Below are positions 21,967 to 33,433 of a DNA stretch of 64,000 nt, piece by piece. The stretch is from NCBI GenBank assembly GCA_016271365.2, contig CM057454.1, positions 694,849,501 to 694,913,500 of the forward strand. Direction: 5' to 3'. A model generated the notes under the pieces. It saw only the letters and a list, made by a program, of their open reading frames with translations. It did no database searches and was not told the origin of the DNA. Positions within the stretch are counted from its first letter, which is position 1, and every line of letters begins with the position of its first letter. Both the position numbers and the translations under genes were made by a program. The stretch is from Neoceratodus forsteri (lineage: Eukaryota > Chordata > Ceratodontiformes > Ceratodontidae).

Positions 21967-23685
21967 GGGTGGGATATTCAAAATGGTTTGCTACCATACG
22001 CAATAAGGTTGCACATGTAAATCTACGAAATTCTGCCATTCTGCGATATTCAGTAGAAGACAGTTGCGCCACTGAAAACATGCTGAGCAACAGCACAATG
22101 CAAATGAATGCATGGTCAAGTGGAGGGAGGAACCATGCATGAACTCCAGGCCCGATATTCAGTAGGGCTGTGCAGGTGAATGTGAGGCACAACCCCAACC
22201 AAGTCTGCATGACTTGGGCAAAAAAAAAAAAAGGCCTAAGTCGGGGCCACCCACAGGTGAGCTGCTGGATTGCAGGGTGAAACACAGCAGCTGCCACCTG
22301 TGCTGGCTCCCAACCCAGTCCCTGTGCCCCTCCTGCAGCCCGATTGCAGGCACCCAACTGTAAATCCCTCCCACCTTCCAGTGGCCCAACCGCGGGCATA
22401 GTGTACTCCCCCCCACACCAGGCCAATCACGGGCAGCAATGTGGCTCCCCTGAACGTATCCCTGGTGGTCCAGTGGACCGAAATGCCCGATCACGGGCAG
22501 TAAGTTAAATAACCCCCAAATGTATCCCTCGTGGTCCAGTGGACCAAAATGCCCGATTGCAGGCAGTAAGTAAAATAACCCACCCCTCCTCCTGAACGTA
22601 TCCCTGGTGGTCCAGTGGACTGAAATGCCTAATCATGGGCAGTAAGTTTAATAACCCCCCCTGAAGATAGCCCTGGTGGCTAGTGTCCCCCACCCACCCA
22701 CCCACCCACGAAGCACCACTACCCCTCACCCCTCACAGGCAGCGGGCAGCATCATCCCACCACCTGCCACCTGTCAACTGACTGCCCATTAGGGCTGCAC
22801 ACCCATTGGTGCAGACCAAGAGCCAATGGACGTGCAGCCCATACTGTACATGACAGTCCAGATTTGTAGATCAATTCATTCATTCAAAAATCTGAACTGT
22901 CATGTGTAACTTATGAACTGCATACTTGGTGGCACTGCACTCCGCAATGGGCGTGCAGCCCCAGGCAGTCAGTCGGCGGGTGGTGGGGTGGCAGGTGGTG
23001 GGATGCCACCCACCAGCTGCCAGGGGAGCGGGGTGGTGGGGCTTAGCAGTGAGTGGGGTGGGTGGTACAGGTACCACCAGGGCTATGTTCAGGGAGGGTT
23101 TATTAAACTTACTACCTCGATCGACCTTTTCGGTCCACTGGATCACGAGGATACGTTCAGGGGCCACATTGCTGCCAGCGACCGGCTGTTGGGGAAATTA
23201 AACCATGCCCGTGATCGGCCCAGTGAGGGTGCTGTGGGGTATTCTACACTGTTTTGTCTATGATCGAGGTGCAGGGGCATTGTTCCCCGATGGCTGCAGC
23301 CTGTCAAGGGCACCAGGGTGCAATTCTCGAGGATCGGCAGACCTACATGGTAATGCCATGCAAATCGCACCATAATCATGCAAATGCCCCCCACACTGCG
23401 GCTTGCATGAATTATACCATTTGCATGTCACATTTTGAATATCACAAGTACTGCGCACAGCACAATGGTACTTATGCCACCGCAGTTGAATGCTCAATCT
23501 GTGAACTTTGCGGTGCTCAGGTTCCACTGCACCATGCACAGTGGCTGTGGTTGGGGGGTGATATTCAAAGGAGTTGCTCAATAGCGTAACTCCTTTGAAT
23601 GTCACCCCGGACTCACAGCTGTGCAACTATTTTGCACAATGCAATGGCTTGCGCATATGAATGGCACATTTTGAATATCCCACCC
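21967..23685. mobile_element. 1.72-kb fold-back element with 19-bp perfect TIRs
   Basis: GGGTGGGATATTCAAAATG at 21967-21985 is the exact reverse complement of 23667-23685. Inside, GC-rich arms mirror each other: the left arm has repeated CCAGTGGACCGAAATGCCCG and CCTGAACGTATCCCTGGTGG, while the right arm has the complements near 23080-23230. Only partial arm identity remains, and the axis lies near 22870-22910. No transposase is visible. It sits between exons 2 and 3 of the minus-strand Myb/SANT gene. Confidence 0.88.
22440..22680. repeat. ~70-85-bp GC-rich tandem units
   Basis: At least three units with TATCCCTGGTGGTCCAGTGG (or close) followed by AAATGCCCGAT, GGGCAGTAAGTTAAATAACC. Spacing is about 65-85 bp. 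Two further units, inverted, lie outside the element at 24130-24260. Confidence 0.8.
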
Positions 23686-23755
23686 TTTGTGTCATAAGAA
23701 ACCCTCGTTTCTTATTTGTAAACAGCATAACAAATTTCTGATAATAAAGTCTTAC

Positions 23756-23863
23756 TGTTGGAGTCAATCACAATGACACTTTCTGTGTCCGACTGACCAC
23801 CCTCCACAGCTTGACTCTGTGCTGGTACTACCTCGTGTGAAGCCGGGGGAGACCTCCGATGTT
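23756..23863 (-). CDS. Myb/SANT-like gene, exon 2
   Basis: A 108-base exon (36 codons) bounded by TTCATGGTAG before 23863 and GTAAGAC after 23756 on the minus strand. It continues the frame of exon 1 with no stop. The translation is polar and acidic, ending EGGQSDTESVIVIDSN. Acidic/serine linkers of this sort follow the DNA-binding domain in Myb/SANT-like proteins of PIF/Harbinger transposons, and an IVID stretch is reminiscent of a SUMO-interacting motif (inference). Confidence 0.78.
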
Positions 23864-24129
23864 CTACCATGAAGCAAACAAAAAAAATATGTAAGTGTTA
23901 GATGTGAATCACAGTACAGTTTTGAAATACTTACAACAACAGTAAATCAGCCACAACATACATAACATTGCTTCTAATTATACAGACCACAAGCATTATG
24001 GTCACATATTACAATAACAATTCTATATTTCTGTGCAGGGGCCCAGCACACCATCATCTACATAGTCTGTAACTCGTGGCGCATCAAACACTATTGATAT
24101 GTACATTTGTATGTGTCTGTCTGTGTATT

Positions 24130-24265
24130 GAGCATTTCGGTCCACTGAGCCACCAGGTATACATTCGAGAGGAGTGGTGGGTTTATTACACTTACTACAC
24201 GTGATCGGGCATTTCCTTCCACTGGACCACCAGGGATACGTTCATGAAGAGAGGGATGGTTTACT
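24130..24265. repeat. Two extra units of the GC-rich repeat, inverted
   Basis: CATTTCGGTCCACTGAGCCA and CATTTCCTTCCACTGGACCA, each followed by a GGTATACATTC/GGGATACGTTC block and GTTTATTAC or GTTTACTAC. They match the units inside the fold-back element but lie in intron 1, outside its TIRs. Confidence 0.8.
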
Positions 24266-24651
24266 ACACAGTATTACAGACTTGTACAAGTTTTATACCA
24301 CCACATCACAATAACTAAACAGTAACATATTGTTCTCTTCCAACATACCATAATAGTAAGTGCGTATATGTATAAATGTGCTATTTTCTGGCATGGCTAT
24401 CTTAGCAAGCTCTGGTTTGTGACTGAACAACAGCACAGTAAATAAATGGAAGAATTAGGTTACATGTTTTCATAGTACATCCTTACATATAGTATTAAGT
24501 ATTTTAAAAACGTTGTGAGAAATACAGGTTTCTGATTAGTAGCAAACATGTTATTAGCTGTATGTCAATCTTTAATTAACATATATGTAGAGACTAATCA
24601 CATACAAAACAATGTTCAACACTATTTACAAAATATTGGTATGATAATACT

Positions 24652-24800
24652 AATAAGGCATTCTGAGTGTTTATATTAATGGTCACTTAATCACTGTGTG
24701 GGGGCATGTAGTACTTGGCTGTGCCTCATGCCACATTACTCCAATAAACAGTGATTTACACAACATTAACATAATCCCTCCTCATGTCTTATTGCTTAAT
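24652..24800. mobile_element. Palindromic MITE, copy 2
   Basis: AATAAGGCA left and CTTATTGCTTAAT right, with TTAATGGTCACTTAATCACT and ACAACATTAACATAA flanking a central GGCTGTGCCTCATGCCAC hairpin. It lies in intron 1. Confidence 0.72.
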
Positions 24801-24876
24801 CATGCAGTATACAATTATTTTTACAAATTCTGAATACATGCACAACTATTATGAAAAGTTGTGCTGATTTACTTAC

Positions 24877-25198
24877 GGTGAGTAAGGCGCTCCCCTGCAG
24901 CTGGCTTGCCAGCAGCTTCCCAAAGCTCGTATGTGAGGTAGTACCAGCACGTATCATTGTCCGGTATCCCCTCACATTGTTTCAAAACATAAAAACATTG
25001 GTGCAAAAGCTTCCACTTCCGCTTTAGCTGTACAACAGTCTTATTTTTAACTTTTAAAACTATGTACAAATAGCTATTTATGCACCTCCACATCGAATCC
25101 AGTTTCCGGTTTGTACTCCTCATCAATACCTTTGGATTCCCTCTAGCCTGGACTGCCTCAAGCAGTGCACACACCTCTCGCAAGGTCCACTGCCTCAT
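24877..25198 (-). CDS. Myb/SANT-like gene, exon 1 (DNA-binding)
   Basis: ATG at 25198 opens 107 codons that end in phase 1 at a strong donor (CACC then GTAAGTAAA). The exon reads as a trihelix/MADF-type Myb/SANT-like domain: WTLREVCALLEAVQ for helix 1, WRCINSYLYIVL for helix 2 and TVVQLKRKWKLLHQCFYVL for helix 3. Such proteins are the second gene of PIF/Harbinger transposons, where they bind the TIRs and carry the transposase into the nucleus, and some have been domesticated. With exons 2-4 the prediction is 218 residues with no stop or frameshift. No DDE transposase is recognisable in the flanks. Confidence 0.8.
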
Positions 25199-26176
25199 TA
25201 TGTCAGTTTAGAATTGTTTAGTTCTGAAATACAAACAGAAACAAATATCTACATTAGTATCATGTAACAATATTAATCATTTCTTAAAAGAATTCCATAT
25301 AATACTAATTAAATTAAAGTGCACATGTCCTTCAACATAGCAGAAACACACCTCAATGGCATTATGCAGGGCCTAGAAAGGATTCAGCCACCACAACAGT
25401 AACAACAACTGCTGCTACACTATGGTGTCCCACCAGCATACAATCCAGTAGTCTCAGGGGTGGGGGCCTACTGCATTGAACATGACATTGGATACACCAT
25501 CACATATCCATGTCTACTACACTGAACTGTTCACACACCATAGTAAAGTGATGTTAAACGCAGATGAACCACACATTGCACAACTGTGCAGACACCTAGA
25601 AATATACTTAATAAATGTGAAGACGGCTAACAAACCGATTGAAAGTTAAATAGTATGATAATTCCATTGTACATTCATGGTAGCTATATACTAATTACTA
25701 CCCATATCTGCTACATTCAAAATAACTCTATTTCATGACATACCAGTAAAGGAAACGTATACATTGAACAGCACCACTGTGTTTTATTGTTGTTGTACAC
25801 ATACCATACTGTAACAGCTACAATACTGTAAGACCACAGTAAATGCTACACTCATTTAACATACTCAAACTATATACAATTATAAAAAGGTTCTCAGAAA
25901 TGCTGCAATCTTATTGGCTGTTAGGATTCCAACAGCCTTACATTAATCCATGTTATACTGTCATGTACAGCCTGATCACCATGGTACACGGATTGCTCCT
26001 GTCAGCATTCCATCCTCTAGCACAGCTGAATGTGTGTAATGATGCATTCTGATTTTGAACCAGCATTCTTAAACTGCTGGTGTAAGAACTATTTTATTAA
26101 AAATCTCCCTCTAAATGAGGAAAACATTCATAAAGGATACTTTTAACACTTTTCTTTTCGAAAACATTTTTATAAT
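25199..26176. other. No gene recognised
   Basis: AT-rich. From 25875 onward it shares wording with the 39.4-40.4 kb tandem units (TATAAAAAGGTTCTCAGAAA, TTGGCTG, AACAGCCTTA), so an old copy of that repeat leads into MITE copy 3. Confidence 0.45.
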
Positions 26177-26338
26177 AGCAATAAGGCAGTCCCATGAGTT
26201 ACATAAAGAGTCAGTTAATCACCCCCTAGGGGCAATATGGCACTCAGCTGCACCTTGTGCCACATTACACCCCTAGGGGGTGATTAACAGACAGTTAATC
26301 TAAACCCTGGTCATACCTTATTGCTTAAATGTTGAGAC
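26177..26338. mobile_element. Palindromic MITE, copy 3
   Basis: AGCAATAAGGCAG left and CTTATTGCTTAA right, with AGTTAATCACCCCCTAGGGG and CCCCTAGGGGGTGATTAAC as near-perfect inverted arms around a GGCACTCAGCTGCACCTTGTGCC hairpin. It is the clearest copy of the family. Confidence 0.85.
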
Positions 26339-26559
26339 ATAACAACATCATACAATTGTGAACTGACAGCAGCAGGGTAAATTACTATTGGTGTTTCCAC
26401 ACTATCCTAATATAGCAAACCCATATATGTGGCATGTATGTGAGTGATGCATGCAGTTGATCTATTTTTTTACCACATTAATATGGTTCTGAAAAGAACC
26501 TTTGTGTATACTGTAATATTTCCTAAAACAGTCTGACAATCTTAAAGGACTTTGAGGAT

Positions 26560-27107
26560 TCCATCTCAAAGGTCTCCCAGAAAATGGCAATTGTCAGCAT
26601 GCGAGAAATGTACACCATCTGGTAGGAATAGCCAATCATTACAGTATTTTATTTCGGGGTGACGTATAGTATACATTCCATGCATGCGTAGAAAAGCAGT
26701 TATCTGTACATTTACTTTTCTGCGAGCTCTGTCAATCAGATACATATGATAATCTGCTTGCCAGACTATGCTCTGTAATATCTGAAAACGTGATAATACA
26801 GGCAGGCAACATAGACATAATAGAAGCAAGGTCCAATTTTGCCTCTGCAACTAAATCTACCCAGCGTTTTGAGCCCAAATCATTGCCTCCAAGATGTATT
26901 AGCAGTATGTCAGGAGAGTGAGTTATCAAAGATCTGTCCATGGTTGGCATAAGATGTTTCCCATCTCATGCCACCACGACAAACCATCTTACATAGCAAT
27001 TGGGGGCTGCAGGTCCTCCCAAAATTACTATGAACTGCAAACTCAGCTGCTCGTCTTATGTAACTGCTTCCAACTATCCACAAAATCCTTTTGCTATTTT
27101 CTGCCAT
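26560..27107 (-). pseudogene. SGNH hydrolase-like domain, frameshifted
   Basis: Minus-strand frames together give a whole SGNH/GDSL-type fold. Block I is LWIVGSSYIRRAAEF near 27085-27040, block III is ILLIHLGGNDLGS near 26905-26868, then RARRKVNVQ and IRHPEIKYC, and block V is LPDGVHFSHADN near 26620-26585 with the Asp and His of the DxxH pair. Two frame changes, about 26945 and 26780, break it. Domains of this wording are known as accessory open frames of some tyrosine-recombinase retroelements (Ngaro/DIRS group). No recombinase or reverse transcriptase is seen beside it, so it is an orphan remnant. Confidence 0.72.
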
Positions 27108-27850
27108 TCTAAGTTTTAAAACTCAGAACTGTATAGAGAGCTACAAAGAAAGTCAGTGTTCACCCTGCAGTGACCAGACAGCACTGAAAATCAAACTGAT
27201 ATTTTCCCTCCTTATTTCAAGCTAGCTTCAGTGGGTTCAGACAAAACACACAAATCAAATAAAAAACATTCCCTGCTGCTCTGGCTTCATTAACCAATCT
27301 AACTGATGCATTCAGTATTACTAGACCTATGTTCCTGCAAAAATCTGCAATCACTGACAATTTTGAAAATGCATCCTTTTCATAGGCAGTTTTAAACAAT
27401 TACAACATCAGAAAAAAGTCTGATTGGTTCCATTTTCTCATAGAACTCCACATGCACCTTCCTATCTACCTCCATTTGCAGCTGTATCTGTACAAGTTAG
27501 TACAAAATTATTTCTCACTTTAAACTATTTTTTGTTAAGAATATAGCCTGCTAAACAATAACAAATTACATTATGAGATTCAACATCAAAAAACATTTTT
27601 ATTAATAGTATTTACATGTTGTTATAAGTTTTTTTAATACTAGAAATAGTCATTTGAATATAGACTGTACTTACAGTTTCAAACTGCTCTCTCAGCAATA
27701 TTGCAAATGGCTGCTGTTTACTTCTTCTTCAGTGTTGTCCGTCTCTGGTTCTCAGAAATGGCCTGACAAATCTTAAATTACATTGGTAGATGTAGCTGTC
27801 AGTCAGACTGTTTTCTGATTCGATAATGAATGTTTTTGGCACTCCCAAGT
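27108..27850. other. No gene recognised
   Basis: AT-rich sequence without family features. It could include non-coding parts of the element that carried the SGNH domain, but no boundary is visible. Confidence 0.35.
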
Positions 27851-28045
27851 GTTAGATTAATTTTACTGTCAAATGCACGAAAGTACATTTGAGACACTTT
27901 CGATAGCACAACAGTAAAATTTGCGAAAGTGTCGAAGTTCGACAGTACTTTTGACCATATTGTCGAATGCACGAAAGTAAGATTTGCGACACTTTCGAAT
28001 GCATGAAAGTATTTTTTGTGAAAGTTTTGTGCTCACAAAGCAATT
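27850..28045. repeat. Cluster of CGAAAGTG/CACTTTCG motifs
   Basis: ATGCACGAAAGTA, TTTGCGAAAGTGTCGAA, TTTGCGACACTTTCGAATGC and GAACTTCGACACTTTCGC-type words recur in both orientations within 200 bp. Similar words (TTTGCGACACTGTCGAAC) occur at 43020-43100 inside the giant palindrome, so this may be a small relic of that family. Confidence 0.55.
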
Positions 28046-29211
28046 TTCCAAGACTGTCTATTTATTACCACAATTTCAGATTTAATGGGAAAATAGCTCA
28101 ATTTTCAATTACAAACACATTATGTGCTGCATAGCTGCTTCAAACTCAGTACACTTCAGATATTTAACATTTACAACGTTCCAAGCGTGCATAACAACTG
28201 TGCAAGCATGAACTTGTGAAACAGTTGTTTGTTGTAATTTCACACCGAATCTAAACATAGCCATTTTAAGACCTCTCCTCATAACAGTGTCACTCTGATT
28301 GTTATACTTGTGTACCATATAGTCATTTCTCCATCAACTGACCCAAAACAGCACATAACCAGAAACACAATTTTGTCAAGATGTGAAAATGCAATCTGTA
28401 CTATTCATAAGGTTGTGTGTTAAAAGCAAACTTTTAAATTTTCAACTGAAAGGTATGACAATACACAAACTTACAAGTGTACATGTGAACTGCACTGCGC
28501 AAGCTTGTAAATCAGAAATGTTTCAGAATTCTCACACCAGTTTTTCGATATATTCATTTTAAGTCGTCTGCTCATAAACACTGGCACTGTAATTTTGTGA
28601 CTGTGCCCCATACAGTGATTTCATCAATCAACTGCAGCATTGCACAGTACATGTGCAGGAAAACATTTTTTCCATGTTGTTAAAAAGTAACAGCTCCAAT
28701 AGTGATACACAGGAGTACTAAAAACACAATGTTAATAATATGCAGCAATGATATTGAAATTTCGTTAACATGCAAGCATACTTAGCAACTGTGCTAGACG
28801 CAGTCACACAACAGTAATAGTGGCATGTTCTCCCTCTAATTGTAAACATACTAATTGTTACAGATTTGGTAATGAACACTATCACTCTCAAGTTTTTGGT
28901 CTACCATATAGTGAATTAGCATACTGACTATGCCATGACACGCTACATGGTAGAAAACACATTTTCATCCACATGTAAAAAATTACACCTATCCTAATCA
29001 TAAGTACACATGGGGAAAAAAAATCTTTTAAATGTGGACTAGAAATATTGAGAATGCACAAACTTCTGATATTACGTAGCAGCTGCGCAATGCACATTCA
29101 TAAAAACTATTGTTTAGTTATGTTTTTTACCAAATTGTTAACATACTTAACATACAATTCTATCAATACACACTGTTATAAGAAATTTACTGAAGCCTAT
29201 TCTAAAACTTT
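28046..29211. other. No gene recognised
   Basis: AT-rich flank of the Helitron-like element. The element's 5' terminus is not identified. Confidence 0.35.
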
Positions 29212-29325
29212 TTTTTTCTCTCTCATACAGGTGCCTGATACTTCTGTAAGATTGCTTACTGTCACTGTCAACCATAATAGCAAAATATGCCAACTAAATA
29301 CAGACGTAGATGTGTCTCAAAATAA

Positions 29326-31728
29326 GAGCGGTATAATAGTACTACACTGTTGTATAAGGGCAACAAACAAAACAGTAAAGGCACACCAAAAAATGAACAT
29401 CGACAGAGCTTTACTGCAACAGTGACCCCTACATCAAGTCACTGCACAACCAAACAAAATTCCTTAACAGAAAAGAAAAAAATGTATACCATCACAAATG
29501 TTGTGTCGATCTCTGAGACGAAACACAACTATTTTGAGTGTAACCATCAAGAAACGCTCAAAACAACACCGGAAACTCACAAATAGTGATTTACAACTCA
29601 GAAAGAAAAGTATTTCCGATCACTAGCAAGTAAAGCTAAGATCGAAAGACTTATCGCTGCTGTGCTATGGCACACCCACAAAAAGAGCAAGAGTCACCTT
29701 TCTCTGATGAATTTATGTCTGAAAGTACGAACTTTTGTCAACAGAGCACTGTTTGTACTACAACGATTGTGGCGTAAGATGTGTCATGTGCTTGAACAAT
29801 TCAGGAAACTTGTATATGCCATTAAAAAAAGGCTTCAACAGTATCCTTGTTTGACTGTTGACAACTTCTGTCATGTTTTCACAGGTCAGTGGCTGCACAC
29901 ACAGCACTCAGAGGCATATTTCTGGGAAGAGTCTTATCATTACTTAACAAAAGAACAGACGTTCAGTATTGATGAGTCCGGAAAACTAACAAATGTCCTC
30001 AGTCTCTCTGATGACAATCAATTGGATACTGATGATGACTGTGATCCAACCACAGTCTTCAATAAATGGCACTGCCTGACATGGTCATGTGATGATACCT
30101 GCAAGCGTAGGCAATCGTCATTTCAAAAAGTAGAACACTTTGTTAACCTATTTGTAATAACAAATCGCAAAGAGAGACATAAACTGTTTACAAAAATTGC
30201 CCATTGTGAAATCCGGCCACATACTGGACTCATGGGTCACTCACTTGCATGTCTCGATAGTGGTGTTTGTGATAGTATTTTTCACAACATCGGATGCTTG
30301 CAGTGCATCAAACAAGCATGCTGAAACTTTGTCTACAAGGTATATGAAGTACAGCGAGCTGTACATCAGTACACTTGTTTAAATGACTTATTGCAATCAG
30401 GTGACATGCAAGGTGCCATCACTTTCCTAAAAAAACTGCAACACATTACTTCTGTACCAGAAACAACTAATTTTCAGTGTAACACTTCTGTAGAAAAATC
30501 TGTTTCAGTGTTAGAAAATGACATTCTGAAACAGTATGGGAAGGAAATTGCTAAGTTTGAGGTTGCAAAGTCTCAGAAGTTTGATTCTGTATGTGTGTCA
30601 TGCAACCGTTTGTGCTACATGAAACAAACAGTCACAGTCAACCTAGAAACCTTGTCACCATACAATGACATGTGGTTCCGCCTGGCAGCATTCTTGCTGC
30701 TGAAATCTGACTTTCACTTACAAGACACCATTGTGCTATGCAAACACTGTTTTTCAAAACTGAAGTGTAACACTTTGCCAGCAAGGTCAATGCTAAACAA
30801 CATGGAAACAGATGTTACACCAAGTGATATTTCAACATTGAATATGTTTGAACATATTCTAATTCAGACAATGAAACCATTCCAAACGATTCTACATCTG
30901 AACACAAAGACACAGAACATTCCACAGAAAGAGCTTGTTAGATCTCTAAAGGGTTCTGTGATGTATCTACCACTTCCTCTACAGGAAAATGTTCAAGCAA
31001 TCTCAACTGAAAATAGCTTGGTAATTCTTGTAAATGGTGTGCCTACAAAGGCCAAGGTCATCTGGCAAGATGTTGTCAATGTGCAAAAGGTAAAGCTTGC
31101 TCTTGCTTATTTAAAGAGTAACAATTCCTTTTATATAGACCTTGACATAGATCAGATGGCCAGTCTCTCTGTGCAATATGATCTATTAGAAAAAAGTAAG
31201 CCAATCATTGAGAAGGTCAGTACACAGACAAGTGACAATGTGTATGAACAGTACACAATTCACCCACCACATGGCAGAGATCCATTAGGAGACAACATTG
31301 ATCTCTATCAAATGAAGCAGGTGGAAGGTGAGCCTGTCAGCATTTGGGAGGCAACACTAGAAGCACGCTGTTTCCAAGACCTATTTCCAAAAGGGTCAGG
31401 TGGACGCCTAGATGAAAGAGAAGTATGTGTACAGGGTGCTGAGTACCGCACTAGCCGTGTTCTAAGCAAAGATGGCAAATTCAGATGTAACATACAGTAC
31501 CTGTTCCATCTGCTCTGGGAGGGTGAACTTAGCACTCTGTCTGCATCTATAGCACATACCATTCATCTAACAAGTCCACTAGATGGAATAACAGCTGCTC
31601 AATTTCTAGAGAAATTAAAGCAAAAAGATGAAAATGTGCAAGTGAATCTGTCTTCCATACTTTCAAGTCTCCATGGCACTAAAGAATATTGGTATAGCAG
31701 ACACTCAGAAGTGATGACAATGCTGTGA
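29326..31728 (+). pseudogene. Helitron N-terminal region and DUF6570-like domain
   Basis: One frame runs from about 29326 to 31728. It has stops only at 29584-29589 (TAG TGA), 30322 (TGA) and 31726 (TGA). After 29590 it reads YFRSLASKAKIERLIAAVLW and later RTFVNRALFVLQRLWRKMCH. Paired cysteines occur as CVSCNRLC (from 30592) and CKHCFSKLKC (from 30739), followed by LPLPLQENVQAI, VIWQDVVNVQKVKLALAYLK and FYIDLD. This is the layout of the DUF6570 region that precedes Helitron_like_N. The last part (ARCFQDLFPKGSGGRLD, HGTKEYWYSRHSEVMTML) enters the Rep domain. The start codon is uncertain. Confidence 0.85.
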
Positions 31729-33105
31729 GAGTATGGTGCAGCCACATGGTTTGTCACACTTAGTTCTGCTGAATATGCCTGGGATGAACTCATTGAACTG
31801 TTGAAGTGGGCAAATTCTGATGTCGAAGGCATCTCATTGATGACTGTCGGAGAAATGTGTTCACTTGATCCTGTGTCTGAAACAAGACATTTTCACAAGC
31901 GGTTCCATGACATTCTGACTTTCATCTTGTCAAAGGACAATCCTCCTCTAGGTATAGTGGAACATTACTTTTGGAGGACAGAATATCAAGCACGGAGGTG
32001 CCCCTCATATCCATATGTTATTGTGGATCAAGGATGCGCCACACATTGGTGAACATGAAGCAGCAGAAGTGCTATCATTCATCAAAAAATATATCACTTG
32101 TCACATTCCAGACAAGTATGACAGTCCTACACTATGGAAGTTGGTACAAAAGTTCCAGCGACATATTTGTGCAAAATATTGCCAGCGAGTAGTAAAGAAC
32201 AAATCTAATTGGTACACATGATGTCGCTTTGTATTTCCTAGATGAGCTTGTCAGAATGGTGGCATGAATTACCTTTTCTCAGCAATGCGACACCACTTGA
32301 AGGCAAAATCAACCAAGAGGGTATACAAGTTACCCAGAGATGAAAAAGAGGTGTACATCAATGACTACAACCCAACTCTTCTCCTAATGTGGCAAGCAAA
32401 CATAGATGTTCAGTTTGTGGCTGATAACTCACTGGCCCTGGTTCGGTACGTCACTTCATACATAACCAAACATGAACAGACTAGCTTGCAAGATCTTTGG
32501 GAAGATATTGCCACTTCAAGCAAAAGCCTGACATCTCAGCTGTGGTCATTGGGTTTGAAGACTCTTTCACACAGAGAATGTGGAGCTTACGAAGCCAGTG
32601 ACCGGTTAATGGGTACACATCTGTACAGGGAAGTCTGACGCTGTACATTTTCTCAGTGTAAACTACAAAGAAAGCGTGTACTGATTTCGCATGCCGAAAT
32701 TGAGGAGCTCGCTGTGAATACACCTTCTTCAAAACATATCTTGAAGAATAACCTGATAGACACATACTACACACTTAGACACAATGACATGAATGATATG
32801 TGTCTGTTTGAGGTGGCTAAGTGGTATGACTACAAGACAGGTGCAGCATCTGACTCAACACACCACATTTACAAGGTCAATGGACTAGATGGCTGTCTTG
32901 TGAAGAGACACAAGCCATGGCTTATAGATCACTGCAAACTGCATCTAGGCACATCAGAGAGCACAGAACATTACTACTTTGCTATCCTATTCCTATTTAG
33001 ACCCTGGAGGAGTGAGTCTGAATTAAAAGGTGACTCTGACACATTCAAAGACCAGTTCAATCTCACTTATGAAATTTCCAAACTGAGTACTCACAGACAT
33101 ATATA
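31729..33105 (+). pseudogene. Helitron Rep (Helitron_like_N) domain
   Basis: The frame continues past the TGA at 31726 with TWFVTLSSAEYAWDELIELL and HFHKRFHDILTFILS to 31994. One extra G in CACGGAGG shifts it there. In the next frame the HUH metal-binding motif is intact as GAPHIHMLLWIKDAP (HIH codons 32006-32014). TGA codons at 32219, 32243 and 32636 interrupt later parts. RYVTSYITK at 32444-32470 keeps two tyrosines four residues apart, the pair that nicks and joins DNA in Helitron Rep. The domain ends with CLVKRHKPWLIDHCKL and FRPWRSESEL. All catalytic elements are visible, so decay is slight. Confidence 0.9.
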
Positions 33106-33433
33106 CAAAGACTAAAGCTGAGAAAGAACAGCTTGAGAAGGCAGAGAAGCAACTTCGGGAAAGCGCTCCAGTTAGTTCACAAGACAACCTTGATCCAGAA
33201 GGACAAGGTGTTCTAGGTGACCCTCTGCCCTTAAATGCCCCAGAAGTGTTAATGTCAGAAATTGAGACAGCCATGCAACATGGCACACACTCTATGGTCA
33301 ACCCAGCTGACTTAAGAGAAAGACTAAATCAGCTGCAGCATACAGTTCACTCTCAAGTAGTTGAAGCTGTCCAACATGGTATACTACATGAAACAAAACA
33401 ATGTGACTCCACTCACTACAAGCCACTACTAAT
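33106..33433 (+). pseudogene. Helitron linker between Rep and helicase
   Basis: After a shift near 33105 the third frame reads TKAEKEQLEKAEKQLRESAP, then EVLMSEIETAMQHGTHSM and LNQLQHTVHSQVVEAVQ. This is a charged, coiled-coil-like linker. It ends HYKPLL at the CR1 insertion and, if the insertion is skipped, continues in frame into MFVSGSAGTGKS at 34384. Confidence 0.82.

Larger units (their letters stand above)
20867..23755 (-). other. Intron 2, with a fold-back element inside
   Basis: Intron of 2.89 kb. Apart from the inverted-repeat element at 21967-23685 it is AT-rich without genes. The 145-codon plus-strand frame at 20981-21418 is composition-driven, with no recognisable domain. Confidence 0.55.

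Noticed and set aside
21941..23626. Several long frames on both strands (up to 161 codons)
   Set aside because: They lie in the GC-rich fold-back element and reflect its composition. No domain is seen.
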